A program made the translations under genes and the position numbers. 64,000 nucleotides of DNA. Origin: Catalinimonas alkaloidigena. GTDB lineage: Bacteria; Bacteroidota; Bacteroidia; Cytophagales; Flexibacteraceae. The DNA is taken from the NCBI RefSeq assembly GCF_900100765.1, contig NZ_FNFO01000017.1:1-64000 (forward strand). Reading direction: 5' to 3'. Positions 16,661-25,702 of the stretch are shown here, one piece after another (the first letter of the stretch is position 1; each line of letters opens with the position of its first letter). Under the pieces are notes generated by a model. It saw only the letters and a list, made by a program, of their open reading frames with translations. It was not told the DNA's origin and made no database searches.

Positions 16661-17437
16661 TTACTGCACCAGGTAGTTTTTTACGCGCTTCAGGTTGAGC
16701 TTGATGTTATCGCGCAGCGAAAGCACTTCGTCGCCTCCCATAAAGATGGACTCTTTATCTACGGGCATGTCCGGCAACGCGTCGCCGGCTTCCACAATGC
16801 TGTGGTAACAATTCATCGTCAGCTTGCCGCGCGTTGTGCTTTCGCCGAAAACCGCGTAGCTGGCGCGCGTGACGTAGAGGGCATGAGACTCTGGCAAGAG
16901 CACTTTCTTTTTCATGTCGTCCATCACCTTGGCATTGGGAATGTCGTCGGCAAACTGCTCGAACAGGTGGCGAATCACCTTCACCCGGACAAACTGATGA
17001 ATCCAGATCTGCTCGTAATTCTTCCGCCGCAGGTACACCTGCCCCGACACGGCCTTCAACCGCTCCCGCCGCAGGCCGACGCCGTCGAGCATGCTCCGGC
17101 ACCGGCAAAACAACAACCCGTCGCTTTTGACGGTGGGCAAAATCATGTCGTTCATGAGCTGCCGAATGGCGGGCACGTCCAGCCAGACCGGGTACTTGTC
17201 GTCGATGCACCAGTAAATCCACTCGTCGTCAGGAAGGTCCTGCAACAAGGCCGTAACCGTACCTCGAATGTCTTTCGGAGCCTCGATGTAGTCGTGCCGG
17301 GCGTCGTTCTCTCCCGCCAGTTGCTGGTAAGGAATACGGAACTGAAACGGATGGTCGGGCCAGAGAAAATTGTATTTGTGGATCATGTGATCCGTTAAAT
17401 GCCGATACTTATCGTATGTCAGAACGACTGCTTTCAT
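16661..17437 (-). CDS. Conserved protein of unknown function, possibly glycosyltransferase-like
   Basis: A 258-residue cytoplasmic protein that I cannot place in a named family with confidence. It begins MKAVVLTYDKYRHLTDHMIHKYNFLWPDHPF, a strand-loop-helix start reminiscent of GT-A glycosyltransferases that respond to 'turn to, look at' patterns. A central DDEWIYWCIDDKYPVWL (about residues 70-86) has the acidic DD after a hydrophobic strand expected at a nucleotide-sugar and metal site. Later parts (GLRRERLKAVSGQVYLRRKNYEQIWIHQFVRV, SYAVFGESTTRGKLTMNCY) are consistent with an acceptor region. No signal peptide or membrane segment. Monocistronic. Confidence 0.5.
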   Translation of the reverse strand: MKAVVLTYDKYRHLTDHMIHKYNFLWPDHPFQFRIPYQQLAGENDARHDYIEAPKDIRGTVTALLQDLPDDEWIYWCIDDKYPVWLDVPAIRQLMNDMILPTVKSDGLLFCRCRSMLDGVGLRRERLKAVSGQVYLRRKNYEQIWIHQFVRVKVIRHLFEQFADDIPNAKVMDDMKKKVLLPESHALYVTRASYAVFGESTTRGKLTMNCYHSIVEAGDALPDMPVDKESIFMGGDEVLSLRDNIKLNLKRVKNYLVQ

Positions 17438-17774
17438 GGAAACACTAGCTGGTAAATCGAGTAGGGAGAAGATCGGGCAGTGGTGGGCAGAGGGTCTTTT
17501 CCAAAAGCTCCTAACGCGGTGATTTCCATTCTGTTACAACTAAATAGCGAAATTCGTGCGCGGCTCCGTCAAGTTATCCGAAGACTCTTGTTTTATCTTT
17601 TCATAGTGCCAGCGCAGGGGGGCGCATCAGGGCGCCGTACGGGAGGCCCCGCTTCCCGGCAACTGCCCGGCTTTTGAGGCCATCCGGGTTTAAAATGTTA
17701 CGCCCTGTTTTATTTGGATCGTACTGAATAAAGTTCCTATTTACTCTACCATTCATAAACCTAGTTACCCGAAC
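17438..17774. other. Intergenic region between divergent genes, nothing recognised
   Basis: This 337-base gap separates the start of the GT-like gene (minus) from the desaturase gene (plus), so it must hold two promoters. The left 150 bases are mixed, the middle (17605-17690) is GC-rich with runs of G and C that could fold locally, and the last 80 bases before the desaturase are AT-rich. I see no convincing coding sequence, known RNA or clear operator. Confidence 0.4.
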
Positions 17775-18839
17775 ATGAGATCTTTCCAGGGAATTACTGA
17801 TCCGAGGGAAGCGACACCACCCGCCACCCGGCTGGATTTCTTTTTTCTGTCCCTCATGCGCGACCCGCGCGATCTGCCGTTTGTTCATCTGACTCTGAAA
17901 ATCTGCCTCACCATCGTGCCGCTGGGCATTCTCCTGTTTATGCCGTGGCTGACCGGCCTCGCCTGGTGGGGCGTGGCACTGCTCTACTTTTACCTGAATA
18001 ATCTGGTGTTTAAAGGGCCGTTCGGACTGATGCTGCACTGCACCAGCCACCGCCCCTGGTTCAAGAAAGAATACGATTGGCTGAATTACTTTTTGCCGTG
18101 GATCGTGAGTCCGTTTTTCGGCCAGACGCCCGAAACGTACTTTGGACACCACATCGGCATGCACCACCCGGAAAACAACCTGGACGAGGACAAAAGCACG
18201 ACGATGTATTACCAGCGCGATAGTTTCCGGGGCTTTTTGAAGTACTTCGGGCTCTTTATGGCCGTTGGCTTCGTCGATCTGTTTAGCTACCTGAAAGCCA
18301 AGAACCGCAGCCGGTTGGCCTACAAAGCGCTGGCTGGCGAACTAAGCTTTTTTCTGTTGTGCATCGGTCTGGCGTTTGTGAGCCTCAAAGCCACGATCGT
18401 GGTGTTTTTGCTGCCGTTTTTCATCTTCCGGTTTATCGCCATGCTGGGCAACTGGGCGCAGCACGCTTTTGTCGACGCCCGCGATCCGGGCAATGCCTAC
18501 AAAAACAGCGTTACCTGCATCAACGTCCGCTACAACCACAAATGCTGGAACGACGGCTACCACATCGGGCACCACATTCGCCCCGCTCTGCACTGGACGC
18601 AACATCCGGATTTCTTCCTGAAACATCTGGACGAATATGCCGAAAACCAGGCGCTGGTCTTCGAAGGGCTGGACTTCGGACGCATTTTTATTTTGCTGAT
18701 GCGCAAACGCTACGACACGCTGGCCAGCCACCTTGTCAACGTGCACGACGCCTTCGAGAACGACGAAGAAGTGATCGCACTGATGAAACGGCGCTGCCAG
18801 CGCATCCCCCGCCCCGAAGCGCGCGAACTGGTACATTAA
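17775..18839 (+). CDS. Membrane fatty acid desaturase family protein
   Basis: A 354-residue integral membrane di-iron desaturase/hydroxylase-type protein. Histidine clusters are present: H88-x3-H92 (HCTSH), HHIGMHH at 125-131, and GYHIGHH at 261-267, with further candidates at H230 and H255. Hydrophobic segments lie at about 40-80, 153-172, 187-228. The family introduces double bonds or hydroxyls into acyl chains or related lipids using O2 and an electron donor. It is monocistronic; a strong hairpin follows before the convergent uvrA gene. The exact substrate (acyl lipid, carotenoid or sphingoid) cannot be told. Confidence 0.85.
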   Translation: MRSFQGITDPREATPPATRLDFFFLSLMRDPRDLPFVHLTLKICLTIVPLGILLFMPWLTGLAWWGVALLYFYLNNLVFKGPFGLMLHCTSHRPWFKKEYDWLNYFLPWIVSPFFGQTPETYFGHHIGMHHPENNLDEDKSTTMYYQRDSFRGFLKYFGLFMAVGFVDLFSYLKAKNRSRLAYKALAGELSFFLLCIGLAFVSLKATIVVFLLPFFIFRFIAMLGNWAQHAFVDARDPGNAYKNSVTCINVRYNHKCWNDGYHIGHHIRPALHWTQHPDFFLKHLDEYAENQALVFEGLDFGRIFILLMRKRYDTLASHLVNVHDAFENDEEVIALMKRRCQRIPRPEARELVH

Positions 18840-18852
18840 CCTACCCGCCTTC

Positions 18853-18895
18853 AAAGCAAAAGCCGGCCCTACGTCGTAAGGTCGGCTTTTGCTTT
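18853..18895. terminator. Bidirectional terminator between desaturase and uvrA
   Basis: AAAGCAAAAGCCG and CGGCTTTTGCTTT form a 13-bp perfect stem around a 17-base loop. The A- and T-rich stem ends give it terminator character on both strands, and it lies between two convergent genes (stops at 18839 and 18939). Confidence 0.75.
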
Positions 18896-18938
18896 CTGGC
18901 CTCCGCGCCAGCACCAGGCACATGCGTGGGAACCGCTG

Positions 18939-21842
18939 TTACGCCTGGCCCAGCTCCAGTTTCAGGAACTTGCCGGTATAGCTTTCGGCAGCGTTGGCAA
19001 TTTTTTCGGGCGCGCCTTCGACCACGATGGTGCCACCGCCCGCACCGCCTTCCGGCCCCAAGTCGATTACGTGGTCGCAGACCTTAATCACGTCCAGGTT
19101 GTGTTCGATGATCAGTACCGTATTGCCCCGGTCGGCGAGCTTGTTCAGCACGTCGAGCAGGTGCTGGATGTCCGAAAAATGAAGGCCCGTGGTCGGTTCG
19201 TCGAGGATGTAGAGCGTCTGCCCGGTATCGCGTCGCGAGAGTTCGGTCGCCAGTTTCACGCGCTGCGCTTCCCCGCCCGACAGGGTCGTGGCGTGTTGCC
19301 CGAGGGTGATGTAGCCGAGGCCCACTTCGTGCAGGGTCTGGATTTTCCGGAGGATTTTCGGCTGGTTTTCGAAGAATTCCACGGCCTGTTCTACCGTCAT
19401 GTCGAGCACGTCGGCGATGGACTTGCCTTTGAACCGCACTTCCAGCGTTTCGCGGTTGTAGCGCTTGCCTTTGCAGGTTTCGCACGGCACGTGGACGTTC
19501 GGCAGAAAGTCCATTTCAATGAGTTTCATGCCCGCCCCTTCGCAGGTTTCGCAGCGACCGCCCTTCACGTTGAACGAGAAACGGCCCGGTTTGTAGCCCC
19601 GGATCTTGGCCTCGGGCAAGGAAGAAAACAGCGCCCGGATGTCGGTAAACACGCCGGTGTAGGTCGCCGGGTTGGAACGCGGCGTCCGCCCAATGGGCGA
19701 CTGGTCCACTTCGATAACTTTGTCCAGATGCTCCAGGCCCTTCACCGACTTGTACGGCAGTGGGTCGCGCTTCGCGTGGAAGAAGTGCTGGTTCAGGATG
19801 GGGTAGAGCGTATCGTGCACGAGCGACGATTTGCCCGAACCGGAGACGCCCGTGACGGCGGTCATCTTACCTAAGGGCAGCGTAAACGTGACGTTCTTCA
19901 GGTTGTGGCCCTTCGCACCTTTGATCACCAGCTTTTTGCCATTGCCTTTGCGACGTTCGGCCGGCACGGCGATTTCGCGCTGGCCGTTCAGGTAGCGCGC
20001 CGTGAGGCTCTGCTGCTGGAGAAACTCCTGGGGCGTGCCCTGTGCCACGACGTGCCCCCCGTGCCGCCCGGCACCCGGCCCGATGTCGACCAGGTAGTCG
20101 CAGGCCAGCATCATGTCTTTGTCGTGCTCTACCACGATCACCGTATTGCCCAGATCGCGCAGGTCCTGCAAGGCTTTGATCAGCTTCACGTTGTCGCGCT
20201 GGTGCAGCCCGATGCTCGGTTCGTCGAGGATGTACAACACGCCGACCAATTGGGTGCCGATCTGCGTCGCCAGACGAATGCGTTGCGCCTCTCCGCCCGA
20301 CAAGGTACGGAGCGGACGGTCCAGATCAAGGTACTCCAGGCCCACGTCGATCAGGAAGCCGATGCGCTTCCTGATTTCTTTCAGCACTTCCGAAGCGATG
20401 CGGCGCTGGCGGTCGTCGAGGCGATCTTCCAGCCCTACGAACCACGCGGCCAAGTCGGAAATGTCGAGTTGCGCCAGTTCGGCGATGTTTTTTCCGTCGA
20501 TCAGAAAATGGAGCGACTCTTTCTTCAGGCGCGCGCCCTGGCAGTCGGGGCACGTCTTGATGCTCGTAAAATCGCGCACCCAGTCGCGAATCTTGTCCGA
20601 TTCCGAGTCCTGCTGCTTTTGCAGAAAGGAGATGATGCCGTCGAACTGAATGTGCCACGACGTGCCGGGATATTTCTTGGAGGGCACCGGAATAGCCTCG
20701 TCGGTCCCGTGCAGAATCGCCTTCATCAGCTCCTTCGGAAACTGCTCGATGGGCGTCGACAGGCTCAGTTTGTAGCGCTTCAACAGCGTCTGCAATTGTT
20801 TGAAGATCCAGATGTCGCGGTATTCGCCCAGCGGCGCAATGCCCCCCCGGCTGATGCTGAGCGTGGGATCGGGAATGATGGAATCTTCCGTAATTTCTTC
20901 GATCTGCCCCAGGCCGTTGCAGGTCGGGCAGGCCCCGTAGGGGGAGTTGAACGAGAACAGGTTCGGCGCGGGCTCGTCGTACGACAGGCCCGATTTCGGG
21001 TCGGTCAGGAACTTGGACAGCGTCTGCACATTGTCGTCGCCATCGAGCGTCATGATGATGCCCTTGCCGTGGTTCAGCGCCGTGTTGACCGACTGCGCAA
21101 TGCGGAAGCGATCTGCCTCACGCACCACCACCCGGTCGATCACGATCTCAATGTCGTGCACCTTGTAGCGGTCCACCTGCATTTTCGGGACCAGCTCCTG
21201 CACCTCGCCGTCGACGCGCACCTTCGTGAAGCCGCTCTTGCGCAACTGCTGAAACAGTTCGCGGTAGTGGCCCTTTCGGCCCTTAACCACCGGGGCCAGA
21301 AGCGTCAGCTTCTGTCCGTCGAGCGTCTCCATAATGTGGTTGATGATCTGGTCTTCCGACCGCTTCACCATGCGCTCGCCCGTCAGGTACGAAAACGCTT
21401 CGCCCGCCCGCGCAAACAGCAGACGCATAAAATCGTAAATCTCCGTCGTGGTGCCGACCGTCGAGCGGGGGTTACGCGACGTGGTTTTCTGTTCGATGGA
21501 GATGACCGGACTCAGGCCGTTGATCTTGTCGACGTCGGGCCGTTCCATGTCGCCGATGAACGACCGCGCGTAGGCCGAAAAACTCTCCATGTAGCGGCGC
21601 TGTCCCTCGGCGTAGACAGTGTCGAAGGCCAGCGACGACTTGCCGCTGCCGCTGATCCCCGTAATCACCACGAGGCGGTTCCGCGGAATGGTCAGGTCGA
21701 TGTTTTTCAGGTTGTGTTCGCGCGCGCCATAAATCTCGATCGACTCGTGGCCGGTGGCATCAGAAACAGAAGAAGTCGTGCCGTTTTGGGGCAGCGTGGT
21801 GGTGGTGTGGTCAGGTGCGGAAACGTCGTTTTTCAGCAGCAT
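18939..21842 (-). CDS. uvrA: Excinuclease ABC subunit A
   Basis: A 967-residue UvrA, the damage-recognition ATPase of nucleotide excision repair. Two ABC ATPase modules are visible: Walker A GISGSGKSS at 63-71 with a later LSGGEAQRIRLA signature and LDEPSIGLH Walker B, and a second GVSGSGKSS with LSGGEAQRVKLA and LDEPTTGLH. Zinc ligands are present in CPTCNGLG, CPDCQGARL and the CETCEGAG...CETCKGKRY module. The N-terminus carries about 30 extra Thr/Ser/Asp-rich residues before the conserved IEIYGAREHNLKNI, slightly longer than typical. UvrB and UvrC are not in the window. Confidence 0.97.
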   Translation of the reverse strand: MLLKNDVSAPDHTTTTLPQNGTTSSVSDATGHESIEIYGAREHNLKNIDLTIPRNRLVVITGISGSGKSSLAFDTVYAEGQRRYMESFSAYARSFIGDMERPDVDKINGLSPVISIEQKTTSRNPRSTVGTTTEIYDFMRLLFARAGEAFSYLTGERMVKRSEDQIINHIMETLDGQKLTLLAPVVKGRKGHYRELFQQLRKSGFTKVRVDGEVQELVPKMQVDRYKVHDIEIVIDRVVVREADRFRIAQSVNTALNHGKGIIMTLDGDDNVQTLSKFLTDPKSGLSYDEPAPNLFSFNSPYGACPTCNGLGQIEEITEDSIIPDPTLSISRGGIAPLGEYRDIWIFKQLQTLLKRYKLSLSTPIEQFPKELMKAILHGTDEAIPVPSKKYPGTSWHIQFDGIISFLQKQQDSESDKIRDWVRDFTSIKTCPDCQGARLKKESLHFLIDGKNIAELAQLDISDLAAWFVGLEDRLDDRQRRIASEVLKEIRKRIGFLIDVGLEYLDLDRPLRTLSGGEAQRIRLATQIGTQLVGVLYILDEPSIGLHQRDNVKLIKALQDLRDLGNTVIVVEHDKDMMLACDYLVDIGPGAGRHGGHVVAQGTPQEFLQQQSLTARYLNGQREIAVPAERRKGNGKKLVIKGAKGHNLKNVTFTLPLGKMTAVTGVSGSGKSSLVHDTLYPILNQHFFHAKRDPLPYKSVKGLEHLDKVIEVDQSPIGRTPRSNPATYTGVFTDIRALFSSLPEAKIRGYKPGRFSFNVKGGRCETCEGAGMKLIEMDFLPNVHVPCETCKGKRYNRETLEVRFKGKSIADVLDMTVEQAVEFFENQPKILRKIQTLHEVGLGYITLGQHATTLSGGEAQRVKLATELSRRDTGQTLYILDEPTTGLHFSDIQHLLDVLNKLADRGNTVLIIEHNLDVIKVCDHVIDLGPEGGAGGGTIVVEGAPEKIANAAESYTGKFLKLELGQA

Positions 21843-22084
21843 TCAGGATACAAACAGTGGGAGACTAACTAGGTACGGAAAAAGTCCCGGAAAGAGACAA
21901 GTATAAACAGAAAAAGTAAGGCACAGGTTCGGGAAAAACCAAGATTTGCTGACGAAGGGCAACCCGAAAAGACTGAACCGGATTTTCACCCGATTGAAGT
22001 CGCTTTTCCGAAAATCTCCTGGTTGTGATGGGGTTAAGCTATTTTGAGTGAAGTGAAGAAAAGACGTTATGTTCGTTCGACACG

Positions 22085-22849
22085 ATGGACAAGAAAGCAA
22101 AGGAAGAGTTCTGGTTCATGGAGCGGTTTCTCGATTTATGCCCCGCCTTTCCGAAAGGCGAACTGCGTAAGCTGGCTCCTACGGAAGAGCCTCCCGATTT
22201 TCAATTTCTTGTGAGTGAGACACAGCGACGTTGGGGAATTGAACTTACACAACTCCACAACGAACCCTATGGCCACGACAAATTCTCGCAGAAGCAACGT
22301 CATGAAATGGAGGAGGAAATCGTACGACGTGCGGAGAAGCTGTTTCTGGATAACATGAATCTCCCTATGAATGTAACTGTCAGCTTTAGACGAAGTGCAA
22401 ACTTCCCCAAACGAGAATGGGATGCCGTAGGAAGCGAGATAGCAAAGATTGTTCTTAAAGGTATTCTTGGCCATAACCTCAATGAATCTTTCCTCTTTTC
22501 AGTCGAGCATCCCTTGCCAGCTTATTTGTATGATATTCGAGGGTACTTTATACCAAGCATTACAGAGTCTGTTTGGTATAACAGTATGAGTAAGGCTGTT
22601 CCAGACCCCAAGCCTGACCAAATTCTAGACATCATTAGGTCGAAAGAGCGAAAGATTGCCAATTACAAGGTTCAGTACCATCGTAAATGTCTTCTCATTG
22701 TAGAAGGCATGGTTCCCTATTCGTGGTTTGATGATTTTTCAGAAATCAGAGACATGGTGATACCCACGTTATTTGATCACGTGTACATTTTGCACACCAG
22801 TGACGGAAGAACGCCTATTTCTGAACTGACTGTAAAACGTCCTGAGTGA
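22085..22849 (+). CDS. AT-rich orphan gene, possible PD-(D/E)xK-like nuclease
   Basis: A 254-residue soluble protein of unrecognised family. Its base composition is visibly richer in A and T than the genes on either side, suggesting acquisition by transfer. Residues 36-57 (PPDFQFLVSETQRRWGIELTQL) show the pattern of the PD-(D/E)xK nuclease fold: P37-D38, then a beta-strand ending in E53-L-T, although the usual lysine is replaced. A helix rich in Glu/Arg follows (HEMEEEIVRRAEKLFLDN). Later, YKVQYHRKCLLIVEG and FDHVYILHTSDGR look like core strands. It lies alone between divergent uvrA and a transporter gene. Function is unknown; the nuclease idea is weak. Confidence 0.55.
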   Translation: MDKKAKEEFWFMERFLDLCPAFPKGELRKLAPTEEPPDFQFLVSETQRRWGIELTQLHNEPYGHDKFSQKQRHEMEEEIVRRAEKLFLDNMNLPMNVTVSFRRSANFPKREWDAVGSEIAKIVLKGILGHNLNESFLFSVEHPLPAYLYDIRGYFIPSITESVWYNSMSKAVPDPKPDQILDIIRSKERKIANYKVQYHRKCLLIVEGMVPYSWFDDFSEIRDMVIPTLFDHVYILHTSDGRTPISELTVKRPE

Positions 22850-22938
22850 CGCGATAAACCCTTCTTTACCAACCCAATCTGCTTTCTGCCCGTTGCTTAC
22901 ACCAAGCTTCGGTATACTTTCTTACTTTTTGTTGGTCT

Positions 22939-24033
22939 ATGGACGCCTCTCTCCGCAACTTCGGGCGGAAGCTCGGTTTACTGTTCTTGATTGCCGTCGC
23001 CCTCCTGGCGATTCAGTTTCTGACCCACGAACTGTTGCTGCTGTTTGCGGCCATCATGCTCGCGATTCTCTGGCGCGGTACGGCCCGGTGGCTGCACGCC
23101 AAAACCCGAGTGCCGGTCGGGTGGGCGCTGGCGCTGACCATTCTGGTGCAGTTTGGTGTGATCGCCGGGTTGATCGCGCTGCTGGCCCCGAACGTGGCCG
23201 AACAGGTCAGCCAGTTGTCGGACCGGCTACCGCAGATCGTCGACGAAGTGAAAAGCGCCGCCCAGTCGTCGTCGGTCGGCCAAATGCTCTGGAAACAACT
23301 GCCCGATAGTTCTGAATGGCTGGGGGGCGATTCGCAGCAGATCACGCAGCGTGTATTCAGTTTCTTTACCCTCACACTGGGGGCTGTGTTCGACGTGGTG
23401 ATCATCGTCGTACTCGCGACTTTTCTGGCCATCGATCCGCTGCTGTACGTCCGGGGCTTCCTGCGGCTCATCCCGACGGAACAACGGCCCCGCGCGGCGC
23501 AGGTGTTGATTACGCTGAACATCACGCTGTTCCGGTGGTTTATCGGCAAGATTCTCGACATGACGAGCGTCGGCATCATGACGGCCATCGGGTTGTGGGC
23601 ACTCGGCATGCCGCTGGTGCTCACGCTTTCGCTGATTGCCTTCTTCTTCTCGTTCGTGCCCAACCTCGGGCCGCTGCTGTCGGCCGTGCCGCCGGTGCTG
23701 CTCGCGTTTGTGCAGAGCCCCTCCATGGCGTTGTACGTCGCTCTGCTCTACCTGGGCATCCAGGCCTTCGAGAGCTACCTGATTACCCCGAATATCCAGA
23801 AGCACGCCATCCAGATGCCCCCGGTACTGCTGCTGGCCGTGCAGGTCTTTTTCGCCAAACTACTGGGGGCACTAGGGTTGCTGCTCTCCACACCCATTCT
23901 CGCCACGGTGATGATTTTGGTCAAGATGTTGTACGTGAAAGGAACGCTGGGCGACCAACACCTGGACGTGGCATTCGAGGAAGAAGCTGCCCGGCGCAGC
24001 CACGCGCTGCTTCCGGAAGAACCCTCTGCCTGA
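22939..24033 (+). CDS. AI-2E/PerM family membrane transporter
   Basis: A 364-residue polytopic membrane protein of the AI-2E (PerM/YdiK/TqsA-like) family. Seen: two N-terminal helices (residues 13-45), a third after TRVPVGWALALTILVQFGVIAGLIALLAP, an amphipathic region with LPQIVDEVK, then paired C-terminal helices including the family motif MPLVLTLSLIAFFFSFVPNLGPLLSAVPPVLLA and IQKHAIQMPPVLLLAVQVFFAKLLG. Members export autoinducer-2 or act as Na+/H+-type or efflux carriers; the substrate here is not known. A near-consensus TTACTTTTTG lies just before the start. Confidence 0.85.
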   Translation: MDASLRNFGRKLGLLFLIAVALLAIQFLTHELLLLFAAIMLAILWRGTARWLHAKTRVPVGWALALTILVQFGVIAGLIALLAPNVAEQVSQLSDRLPQIVDEVKSAAQSSSVGQMLWKQLPDSSEWLGGDSQQITQRVFSFFTLTLGAVFDVVIIVVLATFLAIDPLLYVRGFLRLIPTEQRPRAAQVLITLNITLFRWFIGKILDMTSVGIMTAIGLWALGMPLVLTLSLIAFFFSFVPNLGPLLSAVPPVLLAFVQSPSMALYVALLYLGIQAFESYLITPNIQKHAIQMPPVLLLAVQVFFAKLLGALGLLLSTPILATVMILVKMLYVKGTLGDQHLDVAFEEEAARRSHALLPEEPSA

Positions 24034-24050
24034 TCTTTTGCCAATCGTAT

Positions 24051-24419
24051 TTAATCGGCGGCGTGACTCGGCTCGGCCTCGGAAATTTGCATGGGAAACG
24101 CGTCCCGCGCCCGCTCAACCAGCTGTCGGTCGTGCCAGGACGTTTCCGGCTCCAGGGCCAGGTACTGTTCCACCGAAAGGCCCAGTTCTGCCGCGCGCAA
24201 CTCGTGGAAGCGGCTTGGATCTGGTCCAGTGTGGTCTGATATGCTTCGTAGGAAGTGCCCCGGTCGGCTTTGAGCGAGAATACGGCCGTCTGCGGACTCT
24301 CCCGACAACTCAGGTTCATTCCCACGGTTGGACAGAAACCGCCTGACGCGGTCGTGCAATTCCGCCACCTCCGGGCGTTCGACACACAACCTTGCGCATT
24401 TCTTCCCGCCGCCGTTCAT
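24051..24419 (-). pseudogene. Decayed exbD/TolR C-terminal fragment
   Basis: On the minus strand this stretch encodes the C-terminal half of a Bacteroidota-type ExbD/TolR protein, broken by two compensating single-base shifts. The first frame gives VAELHDRVRRFLSNRGNEPEL; the next frame continues with QTAVFSLKADRGTSYEAYQ and TTLDQIQAA; then the first frame resumes with FHELRAAELGLSVEQYLAL and ends in FPMQISEAEPSHAAD. The segments are collinear with the ExbD pattern 'V-S-L-x-x-D-R-G-T-x-Y' and the family ending 'P-x-x-I-S-E-A-E-P'. The N-terminal membrane anchor is missing; the sequence runs into the promoter region of the MFS gene. It is best read as a relic; no intact exbB or tolR is nearby. 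Confidence 0.7.
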
Positions 24420-24445
24420 CGTATTACCTTCCTGGTTATCTTCAG

Positions 24446-25669
24446 ATGTCTATGCAGCCTACCCTTGCCCGTTCGTTCCGTCTCTATCGCGATGCCTACG
24501 TGGGTCATCCCAAAGAAATCTGGGCGCTGGCCGTCCTGACGTTCCTGAACCGGGTGGGCACGATGGTGCTGCCGTTTCTCAGCGTCTACCTCACCACCGT
24601 GCTGGGCTTTTCGCTGCGGGAGGCCGGTCTGCTGGCGTCGGCGTTCGGGCTGGGTTCGCTGGGCGGCGCTTTCTTCGGTGGGCGGCTGAGCGACCGCTGG
24701 GGGCCGCTGACGGTGATTATGCTGAGCCTCTCGGTCGGTGGCGGTCTGCTGATCGCCCTGCAGTTTGCCACGCGGTTCCCGACGCTGTTTCTCCTGATTT
24801 TCCTGGCGTCGCTGTTCGGAGAGGCGTACCGCCCGGCCATGAGCGCCGCTGTGGGCAATTACGTCCCTTCGTCGGAAACCGGGCGTTCCATGGCGTTTTT
24901 GCGGCTCGCCATCAATCTGGGCATGAGCGCCGCCCCGGCCATCGGGGGATTGGTGGCGACCACCATCGGATACGACGGCCTGTTCTGGATCGACGGACTG
25001 ACGTGCCTGACCGCCTCTGTTTTCCTGTGGTTTACGTCGCGCCGCTGGACCAGGCCGCTGCCGGACCCATCGGACACGTCCGATCCTGAGGCCACGGGTC
25101 GTCCGCCGTACCGCAACGGGGCGTATCTTCTTTTTGTGCTGGGGACATTTCTGGTGGCGTTCGGCTTTCTGCAGTGGTTCCATACGGTGCCGGTGTTCCT
25201 CAAAAATGCGTGGGGACTGAACGAACGTTCCATCGGGCTGCTGCTGGCCGTCAGTAGCGCCCTCGTGGTGGTGATCGAAATGCCGCTCATTCACGTCCTG
25301 GAAAAAGCCGGAGTCCGGAAGGGAGCGCTGTTGTCGGGCATGGTGCTGATCGCGGCGGCCTACCTCGTCTATCTGCTTCCTCCGGCGCTGGCGCTCGGGT
25401 ATGTCGCCGTGACGCTCCTGACGCTGGGCGAGATTCTGTACCTCCCCTTCAACAACGCGCTGCCGCTGACCCTGAGTCCCAAAACCCGACGGGGCGACTA
25501 CATGGCGTGGTACTACATGGCCTGGTCGGTCGCCAACATCGCGACGCCCCTCGTGGGCCTTACGCTGGCCGACGCCCTCGGCTTTTCGTTCTTGTGGATG
25601 ATCTTGGCGCTGGCCATCGGCATCAGTTTCGTGCTGCTTCTGCTGCTGGCCCCGCGCCTGAAGTTGTAG
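24446..25669 (+). CDS. MFS transporter
   Basis: A 407-residue major facilitator with about 12 membrane helices. The intracellular loop after helix 2 has the MFS signature GGRLSDRWGPL. The start at 24446 (or 24452) is preferred over the open frame from 24392, whose extra residues lie in the exbD relic. Conserved features resemble the drug/metabolite efflux group (helix 5: NLGMSAAPAIGGLVAT). The substrate is unknown. The nucleoside hydrolase gene follows 33 bases later in the same direction, so the two may form a transcript, but a functional link is not established. Confidence 0.88.
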   Translation: MSMQPTLARSFRLYRDAYVGHPKEIWALAVLTFLNRVGTMVLPFLSVYLTTVLGFSLREAGLLASAFGLGSLGGAFFGGRLSDRWGPLTVIMLSLSVGGGLLIALQFATRFPTLFLLIFLASLFGEAYRPAMSAAVGNYVPSSETGRSMAFLRLAINLGMSAAPAIGGLVATTIGYDGLFWIDGLTCLTASVFLWFTSRRWTRPLPDPSDTSDPEATGRPPYRNGAYLLFVLGTFLVAFGFLQWFHTVPVFLKNAWGLNERSIGLLLAVSSALVVVIEMPLIHVLEKAGVRKGALLSGMVLIAAAYLVYLLPPALALGYVAVTLLTLGEILYLPFNNALPLTLSPKTRRGDYMAWYYMAWSVANIATPLVGLTLADALGFSFLWMILALAIGISFVLLLLLAPRLKL

Positions 25670-25702
25670 GCTGCCAAAAAGAATTTCCTACCTTCACCCG
25701 CG

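Noticed and set aside
15710-17398. A 562-codon plus-strand open frame
   Set aside because: Antisense to the double GNAT and GT-like genes; translation lacks domain features and spans the gap between them.
19905-21872. A 655-codon open frame on the plus strand
   Set aside because: It lies entirely antisense to uvrA, which has all its motifs. Long antisense frames are expected in GC-rich genes; the translation has no domain pattern.
24446-25669. MFS start at 24392
   Set aside because: The extra residues run through the exbD relic and precede the first membrane helix with a non-native Arg/Ser-rich stretch; 24446 is better.
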